64,000 nucleotides of DNA, taken from the NCBI GenBank assembly GCA_003550325.1, contig QKWP01000002.1, positions 405,594 to 469,593 on the forward strand, read 5' to 3'. Under the pieces are notes generated by a model. It searched no databases, was not told the origin of the DNA, and was given only the letters and a program-made list of their open reading frames with translations. Every line of letters begins with the position of its first letter. The first letter of the stretch is position 1. This document shows, piece by piece, positions 10,814 to 22,154 of the stretch. The position numbers and the translations under genes are program-made. Origin of the DNA: Gigaspora rosea (lineage: Eukaryota > Glomeromycota > Glomeromycetes > Diversisporales > Gigasporaceae).

Positions 10814-11308
10814 CAAGGGCGTGTAAAATTTTGGATATCAAATTGCTTGGATATCTGCAAATGTTCGGATAAATTTGGATAAAAAATTTTTTAATATAGT
10901 ATTCAAAATTTGAAAAAAGATTTTATATATCAAAGCTCATTATTTGCGTTTACAAATAAATAATTTTGTTGCCAGTTACTACATTGGTAGGACAATACTG
11001 TATAATATATTAATAAAAGAAAAAAAGCAAGTTAGAAAGATTTTATAATGATTTTGCACTAAGACCCTGGCATCACTACTCTAAAAAAATTAGCTATGAT
11101 TTTTAATTCAGAAATTTTTTAGGGTGGTGACGCTAGGATGATTCACAAACACAATCTTATTGGTCAAATCATATGCATAAAGACCTATATTTATATTAGT
11201 CAGATCACATGCGCCCTTAAAAATCAGGAAAAATTTAAAAGTTTGGAAATCTTTGGATAAAAGTGTAAAAATTTGAAAAATTTATTTCCAAAATTTTACA
11301 CGTCCTTG
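10814..11308. mobile_element. hAT-type nonautonomous element, 8-bp TSD AATTACAT
   Basis: The left end CAAGGGCGTGTAAAATTTTG and the right end (inverse of CCAAAATTTTACACGTCCTT at 11288) form an inverted repeat with one mismatch over the first 20 bp. It is flanked by identical 8-bp AATTACAT (10806-10813 and 11309-11316). The 8-bp duplication plus a CAAGG start (YARNG) fits hAT elements. It contains no coding sequence. Another small element (11067-11142) lies inside. A degenerate end of the same family may survive near 18595-18612. Confidence 0.88.
11067..11142. mobile_element. 76-bp MITE nested in the hAT element
   Basis: CTGGCATCACTACTCTAAAA and its inverse (ending GGGTGGTGACGCTAGG) flank a ~25-bp centre. 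Its terminal sequence matches the copy at 18867-19010. Confidence 0.7.
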
Positions 11309-11572
11309 AATTACATGAACGGTGAAATCTGCGCAGAGGTAATAATTCTTTCGGGTTTGCATCAATAATTAAATATTTATGCTGGGTTACAAGTTAACAA
11401 AGAGGATGTTAATTAATAAGAAATTACAGTAAAAAGAGATGCATGTGAGAAACAATTGTTTTTTTTAAAGTAATAAGCTAATTTTTTTTCATACGTAAGG
11501 TAAAGGGAAAAAGCTTTTGAAATATATTTTTATTAATGCGTACTGAGTCTATGTATCGTACGTATATTATAA

Positions 11573-11686
11573 ATGCTTGATGAAACTATTTCACCTGACG
11601 AAACTATAAGTTTCGTCATAGTTTCATCACTGACGAAATGACGAAACTATTATATTTCGTCAGGTCACGTGAGTTTCGTCAGGCAT
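11573..11686. repeat. TTTCGTCA inverted/direct repeat cluster
   Basis: Six or seven copies of the octamer TTTCGTCA or its complement TGACGAAA occur within ~115 bp, and the ends atgcttgatgaaact / agtttcgtcaggcat are inverted. It is probably a small foldback element. Confidence 0.65.
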
Positions 11687-11699
11687 CATTAACGTATAT

Positions 11700-12154
11700 G
11701 TGTTTATCATACATCATTCTGTAAATTATGTTATGTATAATTCTGAAATGTGGAGATATGATATTTATGAAGGTTCGAATAGTAGATGAAGTTGCAGAGA
11801 GTTATTTAGTTAGGTGATAGAAGAAAATCGATGGGGAACAAAGGTACAGGTAGAGTGTATAACGTTTAATAACGTGACGGAAAGTAGTAAAAATTGAATA
11901 CCGAGGCGTATATAGGAACTAAGGAAAGAAGGTAACTAAAAGTAGGGGAACAAAAGATCGGTACCCTTCGTATGAAACATTTGATAATGATACGTATTGT
12001 ATATGCAGGTGATATATTACCGTAATATCTGAGGTTGCATCTGCCATACGATCATGTTTTTTTTGGTGTTCAAATAATTAAGGCAAACAAAGACTTTTAA
12101 TTCTATTAAAAGGAGTTTGCAACACGTATAAAAACGATAAAAGTTTTTTTTTTT
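11700..12154. other. No gene seen
   Basis: This is AT-rich spacer with no supported frame. Confidence 0.4.
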
Positions 12155-12853
12155 AGAGTAAATTTTTTAATTGATTTTATATTAGATTGCTTTTGCATTG
12201 ATAAGATAATCGCCAGAGCTACTTGTACGAGTATACATAGTTAAGCAAAAAATTTCGTCTCTAATATTGAGCGATAGGGCCTCTGACTACTGTGTTGTGA
12301 GATCGTACATGCTCACAATTACTATTCGGTAGCTCAGTACTTTGGCGAAAGTGATTGTTTGTTCCGCAAAAATAAGCTATCTACCGTAATTATTTTTCAG
12401 AGCAAGTATTTTTAGGTAAGGATATGACGAGTTTATTAACTAAAGAAAGATTGAGTTAATAATTAAAAATTAACCATTTAATTAATTAACGAAACGTATA
12501 GTTATGTAGAGTAAATTTTTTGATTAATTTTATATTAGATTGCTTTTGCGTTGATAAGATAATTGCCAGAGCTACTTGTACGAGTATACATAGTTAAGCA
12601 AAAAATTTCGTCTCTAATATTGAGCGATAGGGCCTCTAACTATGGTGTTGTGAGATCGAACATGCTCACAATTACCATTCGGTAGCTCAGTACTTTGGTG
12701 AAAGTGATTGTTTGTTCCGTAAAAATAAGCTATCTACTGTAATTACTTTTCAAAGCAAGTATTTTTAGGTAAGGATATGACAAGTTTATTAACTAAAGAA
12801 AGATTGAGTTGATAATTAAAAATTAACCATTTAATTAATTAATGAAACGTATA
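12155..12853. repeat. 346-bp tandem duplication
   Basis: Copy 1 (12155-12500) and copy 2 (12508-12853) are collinear, of equal length and differ by only a scatter of substitutions. Each contains gctacttgtacgagtataca and ends gaaacgtata, and each carries an AAAATAAGCTATCTAC word of the CCGAAAATAAGC family. Neither copy has an open frame. Confidence 0.92.
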
Positions 12854-12859
12854 TTTAAC

Positions 12860-14660
12860 TATTATATAGAGCAAAAAATAAATTACCTTCGAAAATAAGA
12901 TACTTCTCTTCTCTTGGTTAAAAAATTCAAAAATGTTTTTGAGCCAAAAATAAGTATCCTACGATTAACGATAGTTGTTATATAGCAAAGTATAAATTTT
13001 ATTACGCAAATTGATTTTAGTTGCTTTGGTAAATTTATTCACGAGATTAAATATAAATACACTGGAATTTTCAACAAAATCAGAGAACTTTTTATCATTA
13101 AGTTCAATGGACAACAAATTTTAATTTTTTTGTTGAACATAAAAACTAAAAGATAAATAATAAAAAGCTATCCGATTTAATTGAAAATTTCAGAGTACTT
13201 GTATCTTGATTTCATGAATAAGTTTACTTTAGCACTAATAAACTATTTAGACAGTAAAATTTAGAATTTACTATGCAATGATTATTCGTGATCAACTAAA
13301 AATTGATTACATTCGAAAATAAGTTACTTTTAGATAGTTTGTATTAGAAATTGGGAAAAGAGGCAGCTTATTCTTGAATTAGTTAGTACGAATCTAATGC
13401 ATTTATAGGGAAAATTATAGGATTCCAATCCTTAGCGAGCGGTCAGATTGTGCTTAGGCGAGAAAGAAGAACGATTGATCTTTTCGCCTTAAGTTAGAAT
13501 GTGCAATCAACCAATTATACAAAATCACGTAATATAGTGTTTGTTCAGAAAATAGATTAAGCATTGCAAGAAATATATTTCATATAAAGTTGTTTTTATA
13601 TAATATTAATCCTAAATTAGTAAATTATGTTTCACATATATGATGTAACCTTTTTCAGAGTGAAAATCAATCTCACAAGTTTAATGCTAAATGATTGGTT
13701 TAGCGAAACTCGCAGGTCTTTAATTTTAGCGATTATCAATTCATTTAGACGGTAAAAAATCTGAAAGTAAAAAATCAAAAATATCAAAAAATAGGCAAAA
13801 TTCGTCTCAGAACCCACGTTAATCCAATAATTTTTGGTAACAAATCATTACAAACTACATAAATTTACTGAGTCTCGTCAACTACTTTGATTCGTTCTTG
13901 AGCTCTAGCTGAGCTCTAGCTGAGCTCTACCAGAGCTCCTACCAGAGCTCTTATCAGAGCAAGAGCAGGAGTCTATATAAAACGCGATCAATTTCATGAT
14001 ACGATAAGTAACCTTTTTTAGCAATTTCTTCACCATAAACGGCCATCAAATAAGGGCAAATAGGGGTAAAAAACGCAAATTCAGAAATTTTGCGTTTCAC
14101 AATTATGAACGAGTTTTTCTAGTGTGTTAAAAAAGTACAAAAGTACTACAATTATCAATGATCTTCAATGCGACTTGTGTAAGTGTGATCATTTTCCACA
14201 TATTTGTGGAATCATTCCACGATTGGGGAATAATTCCCCTGCAGCACTAGTCATATCTTCTTGGCGCCATGGCACTACTAATTTAGCAATTGTAACATGT
14301 TGTGTTCGTTTTGAGATATATTGATCGTTCTGTGTTTAGTAATGTTCATCCCCGCTTGAACTGAGCTATCCAGTTTTTGGGCGAATTGAATGATTACGTT
14401 TCCAAAATCCTATCTATTTCATTCTAAAATTAAACATCAGAAACCAAGACGCTGTCTTCGGACCTTCAGTCCGAAAATAGCTATGTAATTTCCGGAGAGT
14501 TAGAGGATTCATAAGATGAAACCGGGAAATGTGCAAGTTTTTCAAATACCCCACTAATTTGCTGTGATAATTCTCCCATTACAGTTAATGCCCGTGAGAA
14601 CAGGTCTCCTTTATAAAACCTGAAAGCTTATCATGACCTAAATATTTATTTGAACAGATT
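12860..14660. other. Gene-poor stretch; GAGCTC repeat at 13909-13975
   Basis: No gene is supported. 13909-13975 is a short array of 11-12 bp units (gagctctagct, gagctctacca) with five SacI-type GAGCTC palindromes. Around 12895-12960 and 13318-13375, aaaataagatact and aaaataagttact words suggest decayed CCGAAAATAAGC-family elements. The plus-strand 66-codon frame at 14124 has no recognisable content. Confidence 0.5.
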
Positions 14661-15740
14661 ACTTATTTGCGCGGGTAATACAAACCAATAAAGGAAATCT
14701 GATTTTGTAAATAAACTAAGTGCATGAGATAAAAATTTATGGTTAGGGCCTTAATGTTAAAGGCTATAGGGTTAGAGTGCTGCTTAATATAAGTAAAATT
14801 TCATTCCCGTCATTTTTAATTAGTGCGCCAACATCGATTTAAACATTAGTCAGTGATGTCGTGTTTACTATGTCATACCTTTTTTTGGCTTGTCCATGTC
14901 CATAGTGTCCATAGTGTCCATATATCTTATAATAAAGTATATATTATTAAAAAATATACAATTATATGTAAAATTTAGTGATATATCTTTTTTACTTATC
15001 AAAATTCGCCAAATTACCATAATTGCACATTCTTTACAAATGCACATTTACCTCCAGTACTTTAGGTGTGCACTTAGTAAAGCTTGATTGTAGTTACTAA
15101 GCGGATGAAGAAAAAAATTCTTCATCAGAATCAATTGGTCATTTTGATATATAGAGGTTAATATCTGTAATTGGTCCATTTCATCCTGCTCATCGGGTGG
15201 TATAATATGAGAGGATTTATCAAGATGAATTATCCACCTTGATGCAGTAATCAAATTCTAAAGCGGAGGTAAATCATGTGATTATAACCAATCAAACTAA
15301 AAACGGGATATTAATGAAAAATGTCAGAGAGGCTATTTTTGATACCTTATCTATAATATAGCTATGACCTAAAGTGACCCGAACCCTAATATTACTAGTA
15401 ACAAAATAAAAATTAATCTATGTAAATTGCCTCCGCTTTAGGCATCCACTTATTTGCGAGAGGAAATAGTCAATCGGAGAGTGCAAATTTTGACTATTCC
15501 GGATCAGCCTGACGAAGAATCCCAACACGTGCAAAAGAAGGAAAAAGCGAAAGTATGCAAAAACTAATGTTTAAATCGATCTTGGTGCACGAATTAACAA
15601 TGACGGGAATGAAATTTTACATATAATAAACATCACTCTAACCCTATAGCCTCTAACATTAAAGTCCTAACCCTAAATTTTTTATTTTAACGCACTTAGT
15701 TTATTTACAAAGTCGGGTTTGTATTACCCGCGCAAATAGG
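14661..15740. mobile_element. Long-TIR nonautonomous DNA element, ~1.08 kb
   Basis: A ~190-bp left arm (14661-14850, starting near TTATTTGCGCGGGTAATACA) is the inverse of the right arm (15563-15740). The arms share ataaactaagtgcatgag-like, gggttagagtg and tttaaacattagt segments, with indels and ~80-85% identity by eye. The centre holds a smaller inverted pair (ctaaagcggaggtaaat at 15258, inverse near 15425). No frame of a transposase is seen. A fragment of the same family lies at 9960-10150. Confidence 0.75.
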
Positions 15741-15869
15741 TAAAACGCCGCTTTAGACGCTTCGCATTTTCAGCAGCACCCTGATGCTTGTATGATTATT
15801 TTTAACAATGATGTAATATTGTACTGTATTATAGATGTAGACGCATGCCATCACTCAGTTACGTCCTAT

Positions 15870-16095
15870 CAGGGACACGGAATTTATGCGATAAGAATTT
15901 GTGCGGTATATGTAATGTACGATTTGCTGATGATTAAAATTTAAAAGTGCGATTTAGTGTTTTTTGCAAATTTTACTCGTAAAAAAAAAACTTCTATTTT
16001 TTAAATACTGCGCTCAACTAACAAATTAGCAAATTAATACGCAATTTTTCAATCGGAGAATAATCACACTAAATCACATAATTTCCGTGTCCCTG
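15870..16095. mobile_element. hAT-type MITE, 226 bp, 8-bp TSD CGTCCTAT
   Basis: CAGGGACACGGAATTTATG at 15870 is the near-exact inverse of the right end (CATAATTTCCGTGTCCCTG at 16077-16095, one mismatch). The element is flanked by identical CGTCCTAT (15862-15869 and 16096-16103). The CAGGG terminus and 8-bp duplication fit hAT. It is non-coding. Confidence 0.92.
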
Positions 16096-16103
16096 CGTCC
16101 TAT

Positions 16104-16750
16104 ATAAAAAATTTGGTTATAAAATAAAGCCAATTGAGACGACGTAAAATGTCTGCATACACTGCATATCTTTATTTTCTAAAAGAACTTTGAACTATAT
16201 CAATATAAATAAAATTAAATATATACTACTTTTTATGTACGTCTGTTCCATTATTTTAATACAAAATTATTTATTTTTTCATATTAAACAATTATTGTCT
16301 TTTAAGTACACTAATTACCTTAAAAAAATAAAATTGGTAACATCTATAAAGTGAAATCCATCGATTAGATTTGTATCTCCATTCTAATGTGATCACAGAT
16401 CTATTAACAACTTGTATTCAAGGGATAGATGTACGCACGTAAATTTGGCAATACAAAAACATTGGCTGAAACCAAAATCCTTTGTGTTATATTAAAAAAG
16501 TTAGGACAAAAAAATCTATTTATTCCCGGCCATTCGAAAATATCTACTATTTCCCAGCCATTCAAAATATCAGTTTTTATTCAAACTTATTTCATTATTT
16601 GTATAAAAATGATAATTGAACAATTGGCTGTATGGTTGAGAAATGAATAGGTGTTTCTTGCCGGTACATACTACTTTTTGTCAATGTAAATAAAAAGAGA
16701 GATATTTACTTTTGTCTAAAACTAAAACAATTTATTTGCCGATATCAAAG
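16104..16750. other. Upstream region of the terpene synthase gene
   Basis: No separate gene is supported. The 73-codon frame at 16429-16650 looks like chance, though a non-coding or short 5' exon cannot be excluded. The promoter of the terpene synthase should lie here. The sequence is AT-rich and I see no diagnostic motif. Confidence 0.35.
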
Positions 16751-18092
16751 ATGCCTTCGACTGATTTTATATTAAATCATGCTAACATCAATCATGAAAA
16801 GTCAAGTTCGTTTATTAATAGAATTATAACAAATAATAAATTCTTTAGATGGGCAAATAGATTATCTCTTTCTGCAAAATATAAAATTCTTCCAACCGAG
16901 GAAGTTCAGAATTTACCTCGTTATAATCCAAAAGATTATGTGTTTAAATATCCTACTACTTGGATACCAAAGAATGATAAACATCCACGTGCAAAAGAAC
17001 TTGAAGATGATTTTATTAATTGGGGGAAAAAACTCGGATTCATTAAAGAAGAAAAGGGTGAAACAATGTCACGTGAAATGGGCCTTGATGTTTATGTTGG
17101 TTATCCTCTTGCTGATTGCGACTATAAAAAAGCCCTTCACTTTGGCAAATACGCCGCTTTATGGTTATTTTGGGATGATTTTGAAGTAGAGAACTATAAA
17201 GAGGTCATTTGGTCACGAGAAATGTTTTCTAAATATTTTACTACTCGTGGAGAATATGATGAAACATCCTTCTATTCTTACGATGGTGCTTTTGATGACC
17301 CCAGAGCTACGCTTGACATGTTGAATGTCAATGATGTTTCTCCCATTTGTCTTGCTTGGATTGAACTTTTTGATGAAATGGCCAAAGAACGAAGTGAAAA
17401 ATGGGTAAAGAGAATAGCAAACGAAATGAAATTTTGGATGTTTTCTAGCATTGAAGAGAATAAAATTGGTTAATATCGAATCTTATAGAATCCTTACTGA
17501 TACATAATTATATATCATACTAATTTATTTTGTACGTGTATATTATTTGATTTTTTATTTTTTTATAGCAAAGATTTTTGAGAGAACAGGCAAACATCCA
17601 ACACTCGGGCAGTATTTTAAAATACGTAAATATACGATTGGAATGATTCCATGCCTTTCCTATATAGAAAATATCATTAATTTTGAAATCGATCCTCAAA
17701 TTTTGGAGGATCCTACTTTAAAGAGAATTCGTGATCTTGCTTCTATCTTAGTAGCTCTTACAAATGATGCATTTAGCTTTTGGAAGGATATTCATAATAA
17801 TTGGGTGAATTCTATAAATGCAGTTGCTAGAACAAATCATGTTAATTATGAAGAAGCTTTCAAAAGAATTACTATATATCATAATGAATTGGTTCAAGAG
17901 TTTGATAAATTAGCCAATTGTTTACCCAATTGGGATCAGGAAACAAATAATGCTATTAAGAAATGGCTGCAGTGCACGCGAGAAATGATTAGGGGATTTG
18001 CCGAATTTGCTGCAAAAGCTAATCGATATGCGAAGAACAAAATTGTAATCAGAGGTGATTTTGTCTTAGAATTTTCTCTTGATTACGACTAA
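16751..18092 (+). CDS. Class I terpene synthase, 413 aa, two exons
   Basis: Exons are 16751-17468 and 17569-18092; the 100-bp intron has GT (G^GTTAAT) and TTTATAG^ and splits a GCA codon. I chose the ATG at 16751 as the first ATG in frame; the frame itself opens at a TTG at 16712. The protein fits bacterial/fungal-type sesquiterpene cyclases. Motifs: aspartate-rich metal site WDDFEVE (D142, D143, E147); diphosphate sensor Arg R259 in YFKIRKYTIGM; second metal triad N305-D306...S309...D313 (NDxxSxxxD, with Asp where Glu is usual); C-terminal NRY pair R392-Y393. R259 is exactly 46 residues before N305, the spacing known for the family. There is an N-terminal extension of ~90 residues and no membrane segment, so it is probably cytosolic, acting on a prenyl diphosphate. 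The product cannot be predicted. Confidence 0.9.
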
Positions 18093-18866
18093 TAACACCA
18101 AAGTTAAAGTCAGTAATTGAAGACCAAACGATATCGATATCGATTTGTTGTCATGCGCCAACAACGTACCAATTCTGTGATACCCGTTATTATTCGCACC
18201 AATTACATGTCACATTCTCTTCTAACGCTGCCAGTGCACAAAAGACAAATGCAGCGAACCCCTTAACTCTTATGTAACACACACTGGAATATCTTCAAAA
18301 TTTCGGACCGGAATACATCGAATCCTGCTATGATCACAAAATCCTATTAATGAAATCATTAAGCAAAATGTCCAGCTGATAATTTGCTATAAAGTGGTTG
18401 GATACTGTAGATCACTAAATCAAAAGAGCGTAAACGTAGGATAGAATAGTGCAGGCTTTTATGTATTTAGAAGTGATGCCGACATAATATTTTTATCATC
18501 GCCGTGTCTTAAGTTTCGTCACATGATAAAATTTGATTTAAATAGCCAGATCGTTTTCGGATAATACCAAAATGCGGAATTTATCTGCAAAATTTTTACA
18601 TATCCTTGCATATTTTTACTTATTCTCAAATTTCGTTGTAATAAATAATCTATTTAAATACAAATATTATTATCGTTATATCAAATAGAAATCTTTCAAA
18701 TTTAATATTTATTGTTTTAATAAATTATTGTTTGATCTTGTTATTGCAAATACAGATGACTTTCAAATTTAATATTATTTTTAAAAAATTCGGTGTTATG
18801 GTTTTAAAATTACTGTTGAATATCGTTACTGCCAAATACAATTAAATATTATCAATTTTTCTAAGA
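18093..18866. other. Downstream spacer with repeat relics
   Basis: 18290-18420 (aatttcggaccggaataca, atgtccagctgataattt) matches the interior of the elements at 26659-27173 and 19686-19916, so it is a fragment of that family. 18595-18612 (aaatttttacatatccttg) resembles the end of the 10814-11308 element. No gene is seen. Confidence 0.5.
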
Positions 18867-19010
18867 TCCTAGCATCACCACCAGTCTAAAAAATTTCGCT
18901 TACCAGCGTTAGCGTTAGGGAAGGGTCTGGTTTTGATTTTACGTTACACCTGATCTTGAAATTTAATTTGACCAGATAGCGAAGTTTTTTAGATTGGTGA
19001 CGCTAGAGGC
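18867..19010. mobile_element. 144-bp MITE, CTAGCRTCACCA ends
   Basis: CTAGCATCACCACCAGTCTA at the left pairs with the inverse of TAGATTGGTGACGCTAG at the right. The arms are ~33 bp with few mismatches. It is the same family as 11067-11142. Confidence 0.75.
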
Positions 19011-19358
19011 GTTATTTTTCTAGAAATAACCAGTTCTCCAAGTTGTCACATGATTATTATTGTAGCTTGAATGGAAGGTTCTATTATTGCTTGTTATAAG
19101 TAATTTAATCATTCTATTGAAATTGGCAATATTTGCAATCGTCTCCATTATATTTTCTTCTTCTAATTGTCATAAATTATTATCATTATTATTATCCATA
19201 TCATCAAATTCAACATTAGATATGATTTCTTCAAGACATGTTTCGTTAGAAGTTTCGTTAGAATTAGTTGCATTAACTTGAATATTTTGTTCAAAATTAT
19301 TTATTTTTTTATTTTGAATAATAGTTTAAGCGATTTTTATCTTGACCAATATGCCACC
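19011..19358. other. No gene seen
   Basis: This is AT-rich spacer. The 64-codon frame at 19087 has no recognisable features. Confidence 0.35.
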
Positions 19359-19452
19359 GGAACCGGTTTTAAATATTCACCCAAATTCGAGTTTATCACA
19401 TCAATAAACTCGAATTTTGGTGTGATAAACTCGAATATCTAAAACCGGTTCC
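19359..19452. repeat. Small double inverted repeat, GGAACCGGTTTT ends
   Basis: The outer arms GGAACCGGTTTTAAATATTC / GAATATCTAAAACCGGTTCC (one mismatch) enclose inner copies of attcgagtttatcaca and its inverse. The element is 94 bp and could form a cruciform. Confidence 0.75.
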
Positions 19453-19499
19453 AACCTCATAATATGTTATCACGTTCAAACAATCGATCTTCATAAAAA

Positions 19500-19660
19500 A
19501 ACAATTTTATACATACGTACAATTTAGGGGTCTTAATAGCCCTACCAAAATCCACCACTTATACTCTTTTCCTAATAATTCTAACCCTAAACCTTAACTA
19601 TAAAAAAAAATAACATAAATAAAGTCAAATTTCATTATGGTCCGTCACAATTGTTACTTT
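19500..19660. mobile_element. Copy of the CCCTAA-core repeat family
   Basis: It contains ccaaaatccaccacttatac, taattctaaccctaaacc, ttaactataaaaaaaaa and tttcattatggtccgtcac. The same blocks in the same order occur at 24842-25055, partly at 54640-54800, and inverted at 22290-22440 and 35036-35250. Confidence 0.65.
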
Positions 19661-19685
19661 GCCCATCCCTACATACTATATACTG

Positions 19686-19916
19686 AACTCGGGTCACCAA
19701 AATTCCGGGTGGGATACTTCGGAGTGCATCGGAATCATGGTCGGCTGGATCGGAATTGTTCAAATTTGTCCAAAATTTTACTAATGAAATCATGTCCATT
19801 CGTAAAAAATGCCCAGCTGATAATTTTGCTATAGAATCTGCTAACAACTAGGGCTAAACGCCGACCTAGATCCGACGCATCTGACCCGGAAATTTGATTA
19901 CCCTCCTGTAAAAAAT
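19686..19916. mobile_element. Truncated copy of the 26659-type element
   Basis: cgggtcaccaaaattccggg through taccctcctgtaaaaaat is collinear with 26948-27170. It is bracketed by a 10-bp direct repeat CTATATACTG (19676-19685 and 19917-19926), which may be its insertion footprint. Confidence 0.6.
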
Positions 19917-19929
19917 CTATATACTGTAC

Positions 19930-21410
19930 AATAAAAAAAATCCGGTTAGTCAGTAAAAAGTATCAGTACCATAAGTAATATCATGCCCTTGTTTGCTAAG
20001 TATCTTATAGGTACTTTAGAGTATATAAAATATACTTTGTGAAGTTTTTAATTTCTGAGGCACGGATAATGTTTTACAGCAAGGATAAATCTATTCGTAA
20101 CAGCCTGTTACGTAACAGCTATATTCTATAACTCAAAATTTTACTAGGGTAACCCTGTTACACTTTTAACAAAAAAATGTTCCTCTCGCAATTTTGTATT
20201 AACCTTGACTCTAACCCTAACTTTAACCCTAACCCTAATCTTAATATTAATACTGATCTTATAGCTGTTACGTTGTCACACCCGAAATTAACCTCTTAAT
20301 CTAATTCAGGGGACTAACACGTTTACAGCATGACGACTATAAACTGGGCGATTTGTAAGTTAATACTATGTCGGAAATACGACTTTATCAAAGAGGATTT
20401 ACAAGGCTTTATGAAAGAGGCACAACTAAACGTATACGACGATACGAGTAGTTGCAGATAAGTGGTTTAAATTTAACGTGTATGAAGACACAACTATACT
20501 TTATTAAACAATAATAATAACTAATACAACTTTCTATCTAAAGATTGAGAATTCGAAGGGAAGAGGGGTCGAAGTCTATCGTTCAAGGTCAGAGCGAAGG
20601 GTTGAAATGTATTCGATTGTATCAGCTTCTTTAATTAATCTAATTATTAGGATCAATTAATGCGTTTTACCTTTCTATTTATGATGCTTATTGTAGCGAT
20701 GTAGATCTCGGAATTGATGATCCGGCGGTCATGTGGGTCAGGTGACTTACTGCGGTATAATTTCAACGTGACAACGTAGATTTTTCTTAAAATAAATACA
20801 TATTTTAAAGTTATTTATTCGTGTGAATATTTTTGGAACAATTATTTATAAAGAGTGTTGCTAACTTGCCCCCCTGGTAACCACCCTATAATTTACCAAT
20901 CAGGTCACAGGATCTTGTGTAACAAAATAAAAGAAAATTTAGAAAAAAATCAAAAAATTATCAATATCGCAAAATTTTATTAGCTTTGGGCTATTAAATA
21001 AAAGTTTTTGGCATCTAATTTTGCATATAAATAATCAATCCATCCTCTAACTTAATATACCTATACACTTACCCTAACCCTAATCTTTAAAGAATAATTT
21101 TTTATATAAAAACTTCTATAAAAATAAAGGGTGGTTAAAATTTATAACTTTAACCAGGTGTTAAAATTAGTTAAATTCATTTATAAATATTCGAATAAAT
21201 ATATTTTAACAATATATAGAGATAATTGCTCGAATTGTATTGATACTATATATTAAAAATTAATGCTGCTAGTAAAAAAATTAGATTCGTTTGCCAAAGT
21301 TCTATCTATATAATATTATTGCATAAATTAGTGATACGTATTTAAATTATTTTTATATAAATAACTTTATTAATTTTTTAACTTAATAAACTATCTATAT
21401 CTATTTCAGG
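19930..21410. other. Gene-free stretch with interstitial CCCTAA
   Basis: No gene is supported. 20088-20130 contains a self-complementary gttacgtaacag cluster, with an inverted partner near 20260. 20205-20235 and 21070-21085 contain two to three CCCTAA units. These are short interstitial motifs, not telomeres. Confidence 0.45.
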
Positions 21411-21418
21411 AATTTCAA

Positions 21419-21596
21419 GATCTGACGATGAAATAGCCGTTAAATCAATAAAGTTATTACATAAAGAACTTGTTTCAGATTTTTAACTTAACTAATGTTG
21501 CAGTTGAAAGGTCTAAAGGTTCAGATGTTATTAAAGATGAAGATTCAGATAATGAAGATGTAAATTTGTTTAACGACATTGTTAGAAAGAAATAAA
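21419..21596 (+). pseudogene. Possible exon remnant of an unknown gene
   Basis: After an acceptor-like ctatttcag, the frame GISRSDDEIAVKSIKLL is open to a TAA at about 21483. A second acceptor-like tttcag then opens an acidic frame (NVAVERSKGSDVIKDEDSDN...) ending in VRKK and TAA at 21594-21596. The codon-like composition stands out from the surrounding AT-rich DNA. No start, partner exon or family is recognised, so it could be the last exon of a decayed gene or a chance frame. Confidence 0.3.
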
Positions 21597-22154
21597 GTTC
21601 ATAAATTAAAAATACAAAAAATGAAAATTATTTATTTATAATTATCAACAATTTTAATCATTTTATTAACGTTTGAGCTATTAAAATTTATATATTACGA
21701 TTATAATCTATTAAACTTGACAAGAACTATAATATGCGTATTAAAGAAATTGTAGATATTGAATACTCAAACTAGTTTAATGTATTCTAATATTTGCTGC
21801 TTGTAAAAATATTTAAATTCTGGTATATACATACATATGTATAATTTGTTATCATTGTTCTAGTCAAGATATTAGTACCAATTGGTATACGTCATCAAAA
21901 TATTTAATAAAATATATATTATATTTTTTTTTTAGTACTTCACAGTATAACTATAGTACTTCACAGTATAAATAAAGCATTAACATACTTTATATAAAGT
22001 ACTATTACCGTTGGCCACTGCATATAGTACCCGGGGTCTTATTCAAAAACTCGGTTTTTAAATTGAATAGTACCTATGAAGAACCGGGTACTATATTTGG
22101 GGATATATCATATTAAAGTAGTCAATCAATATAGTTATACCCCCGGTCTTATTC

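Noticed and set aside
12155-12853. CRISPR-like or LTR-like direct repeats
   Set aside because: Two 346-bp copies lie 7 bp apart with nothing between them, which is a simple tandem duplication.
16429-16650. 5' exon of the terpene synthase
   Set aside because: The frame has no similarity to terpene synthase N termini and no convincing splice path to the 16712 frame could be found by eye.
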